A stretch of DNA of 64,000 bases, taken from contig NC_088926.1 of NCBI RefSeq assembly GCF_038396675.1, positions 8,811,001 to 8,875,000 on the forward strand, read 5' to 3'. The stretch is from Hydra vulgaris (lineage: Eukaryota; Cnidaria; Hydrozoa; Anthoathecata; Hydridae). Shown here one piece after another: positions 44,646-55,888 of this stretch. A program made the translations under genes and the position numbers. The notes beneath the pieces are model-generated. The model worked only from the letters and a program-made list of their open reading frames with translations, had not been told where the DNA came from and searched no databases. How positions within the stretch are numbered: the stretch's first letter is position 1; every line of letters begins with the position of its first letter.

Positions 44646-44747
44646 TTTGTTTTCTACTTTTTCTAAAAAAGCCGTATCTATTTAGATAAGCAAAAAAAGT
44701 GAGCAAATGCTCACATAAATATACTATAGTAGATATATATATATCTT

Positions 44748-45866
44748 ATAACTTTGTGGATTCAGGCTTTTATTCCCTCTCGAAAATTCCAGGTCAAGCC
44801 TCACTCTTCTCCATGGTTTTCCTTACATTTTGCTGCTGCAATTTCCGATCGAAATCGTTACCTCCATATCTATCAGCAAAACAATTCTCCAGAAACCATT
44901 GTAAAAAAGTTTTGTCTAATGTTAAAGCCCGCTATTCTCAGGTCTTGAAATCTCATATTTCATCACAAAAATTAGGCTCTTGTGATTTCTGGAGAATCTT
45001 TAATAGTATCAATTATAAGGGCAAATCTGTTATTCCACCTCTCTTGTATGGTTCAGACTTTGTCACCTCACCTAAAGACAAAGCTGAATTGTTTGCTAAG
45101 AACTTTTCATCGATATTATCTCTTAATTCCACTAGTTGCATTCTATCTGATATAGCCTCAAACAGGTTGAACCATTGCTTGACATTTGTATCACTTCAGC
45201 TTCTGTATCTAAAGTGATTTCCTGCTTAGACTCTTCTACAACTTGTGGCCTGGACAACATAATTGTTATAGTCTTGCAGAAGTGTTCTCCAGAGCTGTTG
45301 TCTATACTTTCAAAACTATTTAACAAGTGCTTATCAGAGTCTTGTTTTCCAGCCTGCTGGAAAGCGGCATCTGTTATCCCTATTTTCAAAAATTCTGGAT
45401 TTGTCTAATTACCGTCCCTTTAATCTTCTTCCTATCATAAGAAAGGTTTTTAAATCTTCAATTAACAAACACTTAATCTCTTATCTTGAATCTAATAACT
45501 TACTTTCTGATTATCAATATGGATTTCGATCTTCTCGTTCTATACGTGGTTTGCTAACAGTAATAACTGATAAGTTTTATTGTGCATTAGATAGAGGTGG
45601 AGGGGTTAAGGCTATCGCTTGACATTTCTAAAGCTTTTGATAAAGTTTGACATGCTGGCCTTTTCCATAAGCTTTCTTCTTATAGTGTATCTGGTATCAT
45701 CTTTAAGATTATTGAGTCCTTTTTTTCCAATCATATTATAAATGTTGTCTTCGATGGACAGCATTCTTCTTCATATCCTTTAACTTCAGAGGTTCCTCAA
45801 GGTCCTATCCTTGGCCCGATACTCTTTTTAATTTACATTAATGATCTTCCAGATATTCTCACATAT
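44748..45866 (+). pseudogene. LINE family J copy (ii): endonuclease-linker to RT core
   Basis: The plus strand covers the linker and the first reverse-transcriptase blocks. In order these are FIPSRKFQVKPHSSPWFS, ARYSQVLKSHISSQKLGSCD, KSVIPPLLYGSDFVTSPKDK, SESCFPACWKAASVIPIF, LSNYRPFNLLPIIRKVFKSS, DYQYGFRSSRSIRGLL, and then LDISKAFDKV and ILGPILFLIYINDLPDILT after frame changes. It stops at 45866 before the catalytic ADD block, where it abuts another relic. It is very similar to copy (iv) on the opposite strand. Confidence 0.85.
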
Positions 45867-46735
45867 CACATCGTCTACAGATGAGTATATAAAAATGAGT
45901 TGGTTTTGTTTATTTAGAAAATTAATATGTGCCATATTATCTGCAATTTCTAATACTTCAGCAAAGTATGTCTTTGCTCTACCAGCATACATTACATATT
46001 CATCAAACTTTGAAACCCACAGTTCCCTTTTCATTCCATAAACATGCAAGGTTGGTTGTTTTGATTACACACTGATCTGTCAACTATGTCTGACATAATA
46101 TAAATTTTGTTTCAAAGGGCATTCGTTAACAACCTGAAATTTTCATGGTATATGCAAATAGGCAAATATCATGGGGAAGATTGTTTACTAGCTTGACATA
46201 GAATGGCTGCAGACCATAAAACTTAGATTTCCCTAATTTTAAATTTATATGCTCATTTTTAAAAAGTGAATATGCTTCTCCTATGGTCATCGCATGTGAC
46301 AAATTTGTTTCTAAAAGAAAACAAAAATTGTTTACAAAAACTGAAAACCTTATTAAATAAAATGTGATTCCTACATATAAACAATGTGCCATACCTTCTC
46401 TTTTGTTTTCTTATTAATAGCAACATCTTTGCGTCCAGTAGCCATTCTACTGATATCTTTTCGCAGATAAAAATCAAGAACATTGTCCAAACCAGCGTAG
46501 TCTGGGCCTGCTTCTGAAATATCAGAAAGTTGTATATTTTCACGTTTACAAACTTCTTTCAAGAAGTATTTTCTTTTGTTTGAATCAGCAGGTAATGCTG
46601 AAATAATTTTTTTAAGTGTCTTTCCAAAACTCTGCGGTGATAAAAAGGACTGTTATATATCAGATGTAGATTGGTTTACCTCTAGCTTTTGCTTCTTTCA
46701 TTTTAATTCTAAATTCTTTTAAGCAACTATTTTCA
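45867..46735 (-). pseudogene. Relic of an uncharacterised transposon-borne gene with short introns
   Basis: Minus-strand exon-like pieces are, first, KMKEAKAR ending at 46680. A 48-bp GT-AG interval (46679-46632) is followed by SFGKTLKKIISALPADSNKR and LSDISEAGPDYAGLDNVLDF with DISRMATGRKDV. Then comes another GT-AG-like gap near 46390-46312, and MTIGEAYSLFKNEHINLKLG with LVNNLPHDICLFAY. Last is a C-terminal segment with YAGRAKTYFAEVLEIAD (46049-45870), possibly Tudor-like. I recognise the block order from uncharacterised, repetitive proteins of cnidarians and arthropods but cannot name a function. Frame slips near 46310 and 46130 indicate decay. The 3' end is cut by the junction with LINE copy (ii). 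Confidence 0.5.
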
Positions 46736-46774
46736 ATCTAACTAAATTATACCCAAACTAATTAATCAGCAAAT

Positions 46775-46895
46775 AGGTGATTCAAACCCATTTGGTACGT
46801 GTCATCCGGAGGTCATCTGTAAGATGTCTCCTGGACATCCAGACGTTCGTAAGATGTCTGAAGGATGTCCCCCGGACAACGCATGCCCACTGGGA
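46775..46895. repeat. Short ATGTC-rich repeat with CCCAGTGGGCATGC end
   Basis: Read on the minus strand it begins CCCAGTGGGCATGCGTTGTC and contains several GGATGTC/AGACATCTTA repeats. It is probably the end of a DNA element, similar in style to the AACGTT-rich repeats, but no partner end was found. Confidence 0.4.
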
Positions 46896-47043
46896 GTGTT
46901 ATAAAGCTAAAGAAACTAATTATCACACACAGATGAATATTTGTCCGTGCGTGATATGTCTGCATGATTCAAAAAAACAATGCTAAAATGTTATAGAAGA
47001 AAAAAAATACTTTTGCTATTCAATTCAGTAACCTAAAAGTTTC

Positions 47044-47048
<5 letters not shown>

Positions 47049-47118
<70 letters not shown>
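47049..47118. repeat. (TA)n microsatellite
   Basis: About 70 bp of almost pure TA with one interruption, directly left of the Tc1/mariner-type element, which inserts at TA. Confidence 0.95.
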
Positions 47119-47128
47119 AGTGTTTATA

Positions 47129-48360
47129 ACGGGTGATGCGGAAGTTATCGGACAAATCCTAATTTCATTATTTGAGCATAATAATTAGTTTTTGTGGTTT
47201 TATGCATAGCCATAAACGTTCTATAAAATATAAACTTTATTATTTGAAACACAATTATTTAAAATGAGGTTAAATGCAGCTGAACAAGAATCTTTTCGAA
47301 AGCGACTAAAAATGTTTTTTGTAAATAAACCTAATATTAAAAAAAAAAAAAATCGTAAATCATTTTGAAAAGGAAGGATTTGCTCGAAGTACAATATATG
47401 ATAACCTAAAAAGACTTAAAACTGTTCAATCGTTTTCTGATAGAAAGCACCCTGGTCGTCCGACATCCTGGACTAGAGAAAAGAAAGCTGAATTAACAAG
47501 ACTTGTCAACAATTGAAAAGGGGTCAGTCAGAGAAAAACAGGTATTAAATTTGGTGTAAATCAACCGACAATTGGTCGTCAGTTAAAAAAAATGAGTATT
47601 AAATATAGAAAACGTGAAAAGACTCCAAAATACATTATAGAACAACAAATAAAGGCAAAGAAAAGAAGCAGGAAACTAGTTAACCAACTCTACAACACAA
47701 AATCGCTTCTAGTCATCGATGACGAAAAATACTTTTGTTTTGCAGGGGTCAACATGCCTGGAAATTCTGGATACTACACAAACAACAAAAAGACATGCCC
47801 AGAAAGTGTTCGTTTTATAGGAAAAGAGAAGTTTCCAAAAAAATTATTGTGGATAGCCATATCTGACCGTGGTATGTCCGAGCCATTGTTTCGCACTTCC
47901 AAGGCTGTTGCGATCAATTCATCAATCTATACTAATGAATGTTTAGAAAAACGACTTCTTCCATTTATTCAGATTTAGATCAGATTTAGCAAGTTCTCAT
48001 TATTCTAAAGATTCATTATTCAAATGTGTCTCAAGCACGACCAATTGAAAATTTTTGGGGACATTTAGCTCAGAAGGTTTACGAGGGAGATTGGCAAGCT
48101 TCAACAGAGCAAGTTTTGGTTTGATCGCATTAAACTAAAACTACAATAAATTGATTTAAACTTTTTACAGTCGCATATGAAAGGCGTCAGAGCAAAATTG
48201 AGATCAATTGCAGATGGTGGTGTTTTTTCATATAAAAAATAATATATTTTTATTAAAAGATAAATGCTTTATTTAAAAAAAATATAATAGTAGTTTTTTT
48301 TTAATTTATAAATAAGTTATTGACGTTTTTATTTTGTCCGATAACTTCTGCATCACCCGT
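47129..48360 (+). mobile_element. Tc1/mariner-superfamily element, TA target
   Basis: Inverted ends ACGGGTGATGCGGAAGTTAT match at about 27 of 28 positions and are flanked by TA on both sides. The length is 1232 bp. It encodes a broken transposase on the plus strand. Confidence 0.92.
47264..48242 (+). pseudogene. Tc1/mariner-superfamily transposase, inactivated
   Basis: The N-terminus starts MRLNAAEQESFRKRLKMFFV, with a helix-turn-helix region (FARSTIYDNLKRL) readable after a frameshift in an A-run near 47340. DRKHPGRPTSWTREKKAELT follows, then a stop near 47514. The open piece 47592-47978 holds the first catalytic Asp in LVIDDEKYFCF and KKLLWIAISDRG. Beyond PFIQI, a deletion removes the second Asp region (FWPDLA-type). 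The C-terminal SQARPIENFWGHLAQKVYEG with the catalytic Glu is near 48030, and the protein ends ADGGVFSYKK. It belongs to the same broad superfamily as the relic at 58.4-59.3 kb but is a different family. Confidence 0.85.
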
Positions 48361-48362
48361 TA

Positions 48363-48625
48363 ATATGATAATATGAATGTATAGCTATCACAAAATTTAC
48401 TCTTTAAATGCATTAGTGATATACTATAAAGATGAGGAAGGTATGCTAAAACATTGTAAGGTGACATTACTCACAATGCATCCTTATTCTATAAAATAGT
48501 TCATCTAATCATACCTAGATTCAGAAAATCTAAAACATTTACTTTATTTACATAAAAAGATTAGATTTTTAATTTCAAGTCATCCAATCATTTTCCCAAA
48601 AAAATATCAATGAGCCTAGTTTATG
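48363..48625. other. Gap without a recognised feature
   Basis: AT-rich intronic sequence between a Tc1-type element and a LINE 3' end. Nothing was seen. Confidence 0.4.
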
Positions 48626-48629
48626 GAAT

Positions 48630-49510
48630 TTGTATTGACATTATTATTATTGTTATTTATTATTTAAACTCAATTACAGTTAAACATCTTTGCCAATGCA
48701 ATTTATAAAATAAAGATTATTATTATTGTTCTTAAGTGTTCTTTAATCACCGGTTCATCTTCCACTGCTTGAGTAGTATATGCCAATGACATAAAAGATG
48801 GATGGCATATTACTGATAAAGCAAACTTGACTATTTTTGTTGCATGAACATTTCTTCTCTTTTCTAAGGTGTCAAGTTTTAGATTTTTTAAAAAGGAGCA
48901 GAATGGGTGTTTCTAGGTTTGTGGCAGTTAATTGGAACACACTGCTTTTGTATTATGTCAAGCCTCTTTAGTTGTGTTTTAGATTGTCCAAGCTATAATG
49001 TACTGGCATATTCTAATTGGCTATATATAATTCTTTTGTATGCTATATTTAACAGTTCCCTTAAAAGTCTGACAGATGCTCAAGCTAATATTTCCAGAGC
49101 ATTTTTTGATGATTAAAACAATTTGTTTTTTTGAACTGAAGATGCTGATCTATAGTGACCCCTAATAGCTCAACATGAGTTACTAGTTAAATTTCAATAT
49201 TTCTAATTTTAATATGTAAGTTGTCAGGAAGTTTTTTTCTTTATGATTTGATCAATATTAGTTGCGTTTTACTGGGGTTGATAGTGAAACCATAATTAAC
49301 ACAGAACTTATTTGTATCTCCAAACGCTTTTATCAGTTTCTCAGTGAAAACTTGCAGTGAGCTGTCTGCAGCTAATAGGGTAATGTCATCTGAAAATAAA
49401 TAACATTTTGTTGTTAATGATTGTGGAAGGTCTCTAATGTAGATTTTGTATAGTTCCAGGCTAAGGCCATTACTTGATGAGTTGTTATTTATTTTTATTT
49501 GTACAATCAA
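48630..49510 (-). pseudogene. 3' end of another LINE, reverse-transcriptase C-terminus
   Basis: The minus strand is open for 90 codons (49510-49241) and holds LYIRDLPQSLTTKCYLFSDD, where the catalytic FADD is mutated to FSDD, and NYGFTINPSKTQLILIKS. It continues in changing frames (KLPDNLHIKIRNIEI, YSQLEYAS) to a 3' tail with TAATAA/AATAAT repeats near 48640-48730. The sequence differs from family J and from the CR1-like LINE at 3.3 kb, so this is a separate family. Confidence 0.75.
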
Positions 49511-49699
49511 TACAATTCCTATTTTTACTACCCCAAAACTAAGCTGACGATTTGGTCATGTCCGTTTGGGCATACTAGTGAAGTCCTATCTTTGCATTGT
49601 ACAACTGAAGCTAGATGGTCATTGAGATTGTGTAAATTGATTGTATTATTAATTATTAAAGGTTTGATTTTTGTCTTTAGTATTGAAACACATTTGCTT

Positions 49700-49781
49700 T
49701 ATATACTTCCAACCATCTTTAATGATGTTAAGCTCTGTTATTCTCAGTTTACTAAATCTTTTATCTTATATCAGATGTTAG
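49700..49781 (+). pseudogene. LINE family J copy (iii), left piece before the hAT insertion
   Basis: This short piece (ATGTTAAGCTCTGTTATTCTCAG and following, 49727-49781) is homologous to copy (i) at about 43390-43450 on the other strand. Homology resumes at 51720, directly after the hAT element. Confidence 0.75.
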
Positions 49782-51719
49782 CAGTGGCGGCTGGTGACAA
49801 TACACTTTAATGGGGCCAGAAAATATTAACCGAACAATATTGCAACAACTTGCTGTCAGCGTAATTGATGCTTTGGTGTTTGTTAGGACGCTAGCGTTTT
49901 TTGATTAGTTAAGAGAGTTAAGGGCTAGCATACTTTCAAAATAAAGTATTTAATGACATTGAATCTTTTAAACCTACGTAAAAACCAGCAAAAACTGACT
50001 GAAAACTGTCCTAATAGTTCAGAAATGTCTTAACTATTTTTAAAGTAATAAAACACCGTTCAGCATCAGCTGTAGACACAGGTGTGACCTAAACAATCTC
50101 TATCAACTTTAATACTTCAGAAAATGTTTAAACCAGGTTATTTTCATGCATAATTGGTATAGGGCATTAGTTGTGCCGATGTCACTAAAAACAGCATTTT
50201 CAACAAAACGGTTAATTTCGACATCAAATTAACTTCACTTAGTATTTGTTAGTTTTTTCGATATTTTTTATATGATTCCGAGGGAAATGTTGTATATTAA
50301 AATTGAAAGTTTTCAGATCCAAAATTGGTTTTTGGATCCCAATGACAAGAAACATTTAACCAATAAACTGTCAATTTTGTTCATGTTAATTTTTCTTATT
50401 AATGAACCAAAATTATTGATAAATAAGATAAGTTTAAACTATATTGTAACTAAGACTTTGGCATGATTTAAAAGCAAGCTTTATCAACAGTAGTTTAGTC
50501 AAAAAGGGCTTCTTAATTACCAATCGATAAAATAATAAAGAATGTAACATTACATATACATTAAATCTCTGATAGGCTCACATAAAGTTTTCTGAGAATG
50601 GCGAAAGGGTCAACAAAAACAAAAAAAGATACTTTTACAACATTAAAAATTTTTTTTAAATGTATAAGATTATTGATTGTAAAAGAAATGCGAAACTTTT
50701 TCATGATATTTTAAAATCAATTTTCTAAACTGTTCAATTTCCCTAGAATTTCTAAACTTATAATTTTATTCTTTTTACCATTATCGCTGTTATAATTTTA
50801 GAATAAAATGACTTGTCCTAGAAAATCTAGTTTCTGAAAATTAATTATTTTTTTTTACCTAACTGCATCTCTTTAAATGTTTATGTCAAACCAACATTTA
50901 TACCAGTAATTTTTGTTACATTATTTTAAATATCATGTTTTTGCCATGTTCCTATTCTTATTAATTTATACTCCTAATAACTACATGGTAAATTTTATAT
51001 CTACATATCCAGGTGAAGAAACCAATATTAACACTGTTAATATTGTAATATTAACACTGTTAATATTCACAGTAAAATTGCAATATTACCAAATGTATGA
51101 TGTTTACAACATTATTTTTACAAAAAAAATGTTTACAACATTATTTTTACAAATAAACTTTATAACATTAAATACATTTAATGTTATAAAGTTTCCTAAT
51201 GTTACTGTAATTTATGGAGTCGACAAAACTTCTGTCTTTTTGCAGCAGTAAATTCTTCACTCTTTAAATCAAGAATTAAAAATGGTGGATGAAATTTTAC
51301 AGCTTAATGATGTTTTTAAACTTCTTTTCTTCTCGGGCCAGTTCAATGAGGCCCTGCGGTGTGCTTTTTTGTCCCACCTGAAAGCACAATAAATTCTGTG
51401 TGCACATTAAAAATTATATTACTATGAACAAATTAAATAGGACCAGTAAAAATCGGCCCAGCCGATATTGGCAATGAATTAAAACAACCTTACAACACTT
51501 TAAATAAATAGCAAAAAAAACATATTATAAAATAAAATAATTTAAAATTAGAACTAACTTAAAACTATTTATTTTTATAAAACCTGTCTGCAAATAGTTG
51601 AAGCTAATAGTTACATATTTACATATATATAAATACATATTTACATTAACAAATGCTTTATTTTAAATAAATCTAGGTGGGGCCGGGCCCCTATGGCCCC
51701 TATTGACAAGACACCACTG
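49782..51719 (-). mobile_element. hAT element in LINE copy (iii), perfect 8-bp duplication
   Basis: The ends CAGTGGCGGCTGGTGACAAT and (complement) CAGTGGTGTCTTGTCAATAG share the hAT-type CAGTGG start. GATGTTAG flanks both sides exactly (49774-49781 and 51720-51727). LINE copy (i) supplies the empty site. On the minus strand near 50090-50030 the C-terminal dimerisation motif of hAT transposases is readable (PVSTADAERCFITLK), and near the right end there is VLSGGTKKHTAGP. The rest of the transposase is lost and the 1.9-kb interior is AT-rich. Plus-strand frames such as 50913-51251 are low-complexity and not supported. Confidence 0.92.
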
Positions 51720-52495
51720 GATGTTAGGTTCTAGAAAATTTTGGTTAGTCTTTAACAGTGTCATTAACTAAAGTAAGTCTAACATTTAATCTCTAATTCA
51801 TGGGTCTAATCTTTTTACATCTCCCCAGAATAAAGCAGAGTTATTTGCAAAGAAATCTTACAGAGTCATTTTGATGTTTAATAATGAGTTAATCTTAAAC
51901 AGATTAACCCATTGTTAAACATCCAAATCACTCTGGCTTCCAATGCTTAACTTAATTCTCATTTAATTACTTCTACAGTTTGTGCTCCAGACAAGATTTC
52001 CATCATAGTCTTAAAAAAGCGTTCCATCATAGTCTTAAAAAAGCGAGAACTCTCTCCATTTTTTGCTAAATCTTTAAAAAGTGCTAAATAAGTGGTTCCA
52101 ATTATTCAAAACTCTAGAGAACACTTTGACCTCTTCTCTCTATCTAACAAATAATTTTCACTCTGATATTAGTTTCTTTATATAAATGTTTTGAGATTAA
52201 TTTATTTATTTCTAGCTGCAGTATTAAAGTTATTCTTGAAAGCCTGCACTCTTCTTTATTTCAAGTAACTTTAAAGGTACCACAAGGTTCTATCTTTGCT
52301 CCTGTATTATTTCTTATCTACAATATCGATCTTCATGAAAATTTTATATCTAAAGTGGCTCTATTTTCTGACAACTTAACTTTATACTCTTGTCTTGACA
52401 AAAAATCTTCACTTTTTGATTGCTTAGAACAAGCAGCTGATTTTTAATCTGATCTCTCTTCTGTAACAGCCTTAGGCTTGTAGTGGATTGTAGAT
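51720..52495 (+). pseudogene. LINE family J copy (iii), right piece
   Basis: It continues the copy started at 49700. NKAELFAKKS-like sequence (about 51825), TVCAPDKISIIVLKK (about 51975) and the GS-IFAPVLFLIYNIDLH block (about 52285) with LFSDNLTLYSCLDKKSSL are readable in several frames. It is closest to copy (i), sharing SLFDCLEQAAD. The catalytic ADD is changed to SDN. Stops and a short internal duplication near 52015-52045 are present. Confidence 0.8.
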
Positions 52496-52794
52496 TAAAT
52501 TCTGGACTTCAAATTCACAATTTTTGTGAAATTTAAACAACATTTAAAATTGTAAAATTCACAATTTAAAATGTTGTTGAAAGTCTCTTTCAGCAACATT
52601 TAAGCGACTTCAACAATTAAGCAATATTTTAATGTTGTCTAAAAGTTAAAACAGTTAGTATAATGCGAAAGTACATTAAGTTTTATTGTTTAAATCGCAA
52701 TAATAACGACTAAAAAGTTTGTTAAATTAATAGTGTTTATGTTTTTGTTTTTTTTAAACATATTTAAAAAAAATATGCAGAGTGTTGCTACATT
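52496..52794. other. Gap with an inverted repeat of AACAACATTT
   Basis: AACAACATTTAAAATTG and CAATTTAAAATGTTGTT form near-perfect arms at about 52540-52578, with a third GCAACATTTAAG nearby. Nothing else was seen. Confidence 0.45.
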
Positions 52795-55256
52795 GACTAT
52801 GTTATAGCCTGCTGCTACTAGGGTGTGCTGCTACATTAATTATCTTAAAGCCTGCTCCTATAAGGAATTGCTGCTACATCGACTATTTTATATCCTGCTG
52901 CTACACGGGAGTGCTTACATCTTCGCTTCCAACAAGACTGCAAGCAACCACTAATTAGAGTTGGAAGTTACTAGAACAGAAAAGATGAAGATTGTAGAGT
53001 AAGATAATGATTGACAGACGACTTAAAGGATTGCAAATTATATGAATTAGGAAAGCAAGATTAAGGAAGTGAATTCCAAAGAACTGATGTTAGAGGAAAA
53101 AAACTAGAGGAATAAGAGTTTTTGGAGCACTTAGAAACAGTCACAGAAAAAGGATGAGACTTAATTGAATGACAAGTAATACAGGAATGAATTTTAGTAG
53201 CTGGCACAAAAGACACTAGCTCTTTAGAGCAGTGCCCATTATACTATCTGTAGAAAAGAGAAAGAGAAGCAACATTGTGACAATGTGATAATGTTTGGAA
53301 GTTGGCTGCAAGAACAGGTCCAACTATGTTTACAATGCATTTTTGCACTTTGTCTAAAAAAGAAAGGGCATCATAAGAAGATCCGCCACAGATAGGGCAA
53401 CAGTATTCCATACAAGGCCAGATTTGAGATTTATGGAGATAGAGAATAGAATCCAGAGTAAGAAAGTGTCGAGATAGATAAAGAGATGCAACCTTAGCGT
53501 CTGCTAAGTTAATCCTAGAAGATGAAGGGCAGGTGACTCATCAATTACATTACTGTTCATAAATATAGGAAGATCTAAATTATTGCAATAACGATTGTCT
53601 GAAAAAAGTTGAGTTTTATCTGTATTAAAGTTCACCAGCCACTGTGAGCCCCATGCTGTAGCAGAAGTGAGATTCTTTTCAAGCTCAAATGCCCCTTCCA
53701 AGCAATCAGAAAGTGTTGGCTTCTTATCATGACAAGAATAAATGGTAGTATCATCAGCAAACAATGCCACCTTAGATGTGAGAATATCTGGAAGATCGTT
53801 AATGTAAATTTAAAAAAGTATCGGGCCAAGGGTAGGATCTTGAGGAACCCTTGAAGTTACAGGATATGAAGAAAAATGCTGTCCATCGAAGACAACTTTT
53901 ATACTAAGATTGGAAAGTAAGGACTCAATAATCTTAAAGATGTTACCAGATACACTGTAAGAAGAAAGCTTATGGAGAAGACCAGCATGCAAAACTTTGT
54001 CAAAAGATTTAGAAATTTCAAGAGCGATGGGCTTAACCTCTCCACCTTTATCTAAAGCACGATAAAACCTATAGGTTGTTGCTGTGAGCAATCAGCTGTA
54101 GAACAAGAAGATCGAAATCCAAATCGATGATCAGAAAGTATAGACGACAGCTCCGGAGAACACTTCTACAAGACTATAGCAAGTATGTCTGGGCCAAAAG
54201 CTGGAGTGATACGAATTTCAAGCAACCGATCAATATGTTTGACAGCTAAATCAGGTAGATTGCAACTAGTGGACTCAAGAGATAATATTGATGAAATGTT
54301 CTTAGCAAACAATTCAGCTTTGTCTTTAGGTGAGGTGACAAAATCTGAACCATACAAGAGAGGTGGAATAACAGATTTGCCCTTATTATTGATACTATTA
54401 AAGATTCTCCAGAAATCACAAGAGCCTAATTTTTGTGATGAAATACGAGATTTCAAGACCTGAGAATAGCGGGCTTTAACGTTAGACAAAACTTTTTTAC
54501 AATGGTTTCTGGAGAATTGTTTCGCTGAGAGATATGGGAATAACGGTTTTGATTGGCAATTGCAGCAGCACAATGTGAGGAAAACCATGGAGAAGAGTGA
54601 GACTGGACCTGGAATCGTCGAGAGGGAATAAAAGATTCCATGCCTTCTTGAATCCATGAAGTTATGCAAGAAGCACATTTGTCAACAGGAAGACGAAAGA
54701 TTTTTACCCAAGGGCCATCACGAAGAAAATCACGGAAAGAATCCCAGTCAGCTTTAAGGTAGTTGTAAGAGGTACGATGATAGGGAGATGCAGATGATGA
54801 AGAAGAATGAATAATAGTTTTAGAGAGATAAAACTGTGATCAGAAGCACTTAAGGGTGAATGTGGAGAAACTGAGCACTGACTAGGATCAGAAACAAGAC
54901 ATAAGTTGAGTAGAGAAGGTAAATGATTCGGGTTGTCAGGAAAGCGAGTTGGAAAGTTGACTATTTGTCAACTTCAAATATTACCAACCTAATAGATGAA
55001 GAAAGGGTGCGAGGCTGGTCAGCGCATAGATTCTGTTTATCCCTTATGTCTTTGCCTAGGAGGCCTTCTACAAGACAATAGCCAGATGCATTTAACATTT
55101 GCCTAAGATAAGTATTTTTATCAAGACACCATCTCTAGCCTTTACTTAACCAAGGCAGGGGGTGTTTTAAGTCAGAGTTAGCATCTCCTACAAGGCAGCA
55201 GGACATGAAGCAGATTGTATTGGGTTATATGTTACCAGTAGCAGTATAGCCTGACC
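52795..55256 (-). pseudogene. LINE family J copy (iv), longest copy
   Basis: The minus-strand element begins near 55256 and ends near 52795. Readable in order are the endonuclease end (SASDHSFISL near 54850), the linker (ADWDSFRDFLRDGPWVKIF near 54700), FIPSRRFQVQSHSSPWFS, ARYSQVLKSRISSQKLGS (54678-54166 frame), and LALEISKSFDKVLHAGLLHK and SRVPQDPTLGPILF (54091-53810). The intact catalytic motif VALFADDTTIYSCHDKK and NFNTDKTQLFSDN (53770-53504) follow, then the C-terminal part to about 52930. Frameshifts and stops disable it. The 3' end (52795-52920) has three imperfect roughly 38-bp units with GTGCTGCTACAT. It is the largest and best-preserved copy of the family here. Confidence 0.88.
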
Positions 55257-55490
<234 letters not shown>

Positions 55491-55539
55491 TGAATATTTT
55501 TCCTGAAAACTACTGGCTTTAATTCCAAATTTAAAAAAA

Positions 55540-55588
55540 GTTGAAACAAGCCAACAAAACTTTTAAAGTTTTGTTGGCTTGTTTCAAC
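55540..55588. repeat. Perfect 24-bp palindrome
   Basis: GTTGAAACAAGCCAACAAAA and its exact complement form a hairpin with 24-bp arms and a one-base centre. Confidence 0.9.
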
Positions 55589-55617
55589 ATTTAAAAATTT
55601 CCTTTTAATTTTTTTTT

Positions 55618-55735
55618 ACTTTTATGAGAATCTATTGTAATTATTTTAATAGTTTTAATATTAGTTACAATATATATTAATTATTTTAATAGTTTTAATA
55701 TTATTGAAATATTTATAATAGATTCTCATAAAAGT
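55618..55735. repeat. Inverted repeat with 19-bp perfect arms
   Basis: ACTTTTATGAGAATCTATT and AATAGATTCTCATAAAAGT bound an AT-rich core that contains a tandem TTATTTTAATAGTTTTAATA duplication. This is a small MITE-like structure about 60 bp upstream of the exon 2 acceptor. Confidence 0.75.
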
Positions 55736-55793
55736 ATATATTGCTTTATTTTATACAATTTTTAATTTTTTTTCATTTTCTCTTTCATTACAG

Positions 55794-55888
55794 AATGGTT
55801 TCAAATGTCATTGCATGTCAGAGTCACACCAAAGGCAGTTACTACTTTTTGCTGAAAATCCTCATAAATATCTTGATTCATTCTCAAA
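55794..55888 (+). CDS. KIN: KIN17, exon 2
   Basis: It follows a good acceptor (TCTTTCATTACAG) and joins exon 1 in phase 0. It encodes NGFKCHCMSESHQRQLLLFA then ENPHKYLDSFS plus two bases, ending at a consensus donor GTAAGT (55889). The His residues of HCMSESH (residues 46 and 52 of the protein) complete the zinc finger begun in exon 1. The match to animal KIN17 is nearly identical up to QLLL. Confidence 0.96.
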
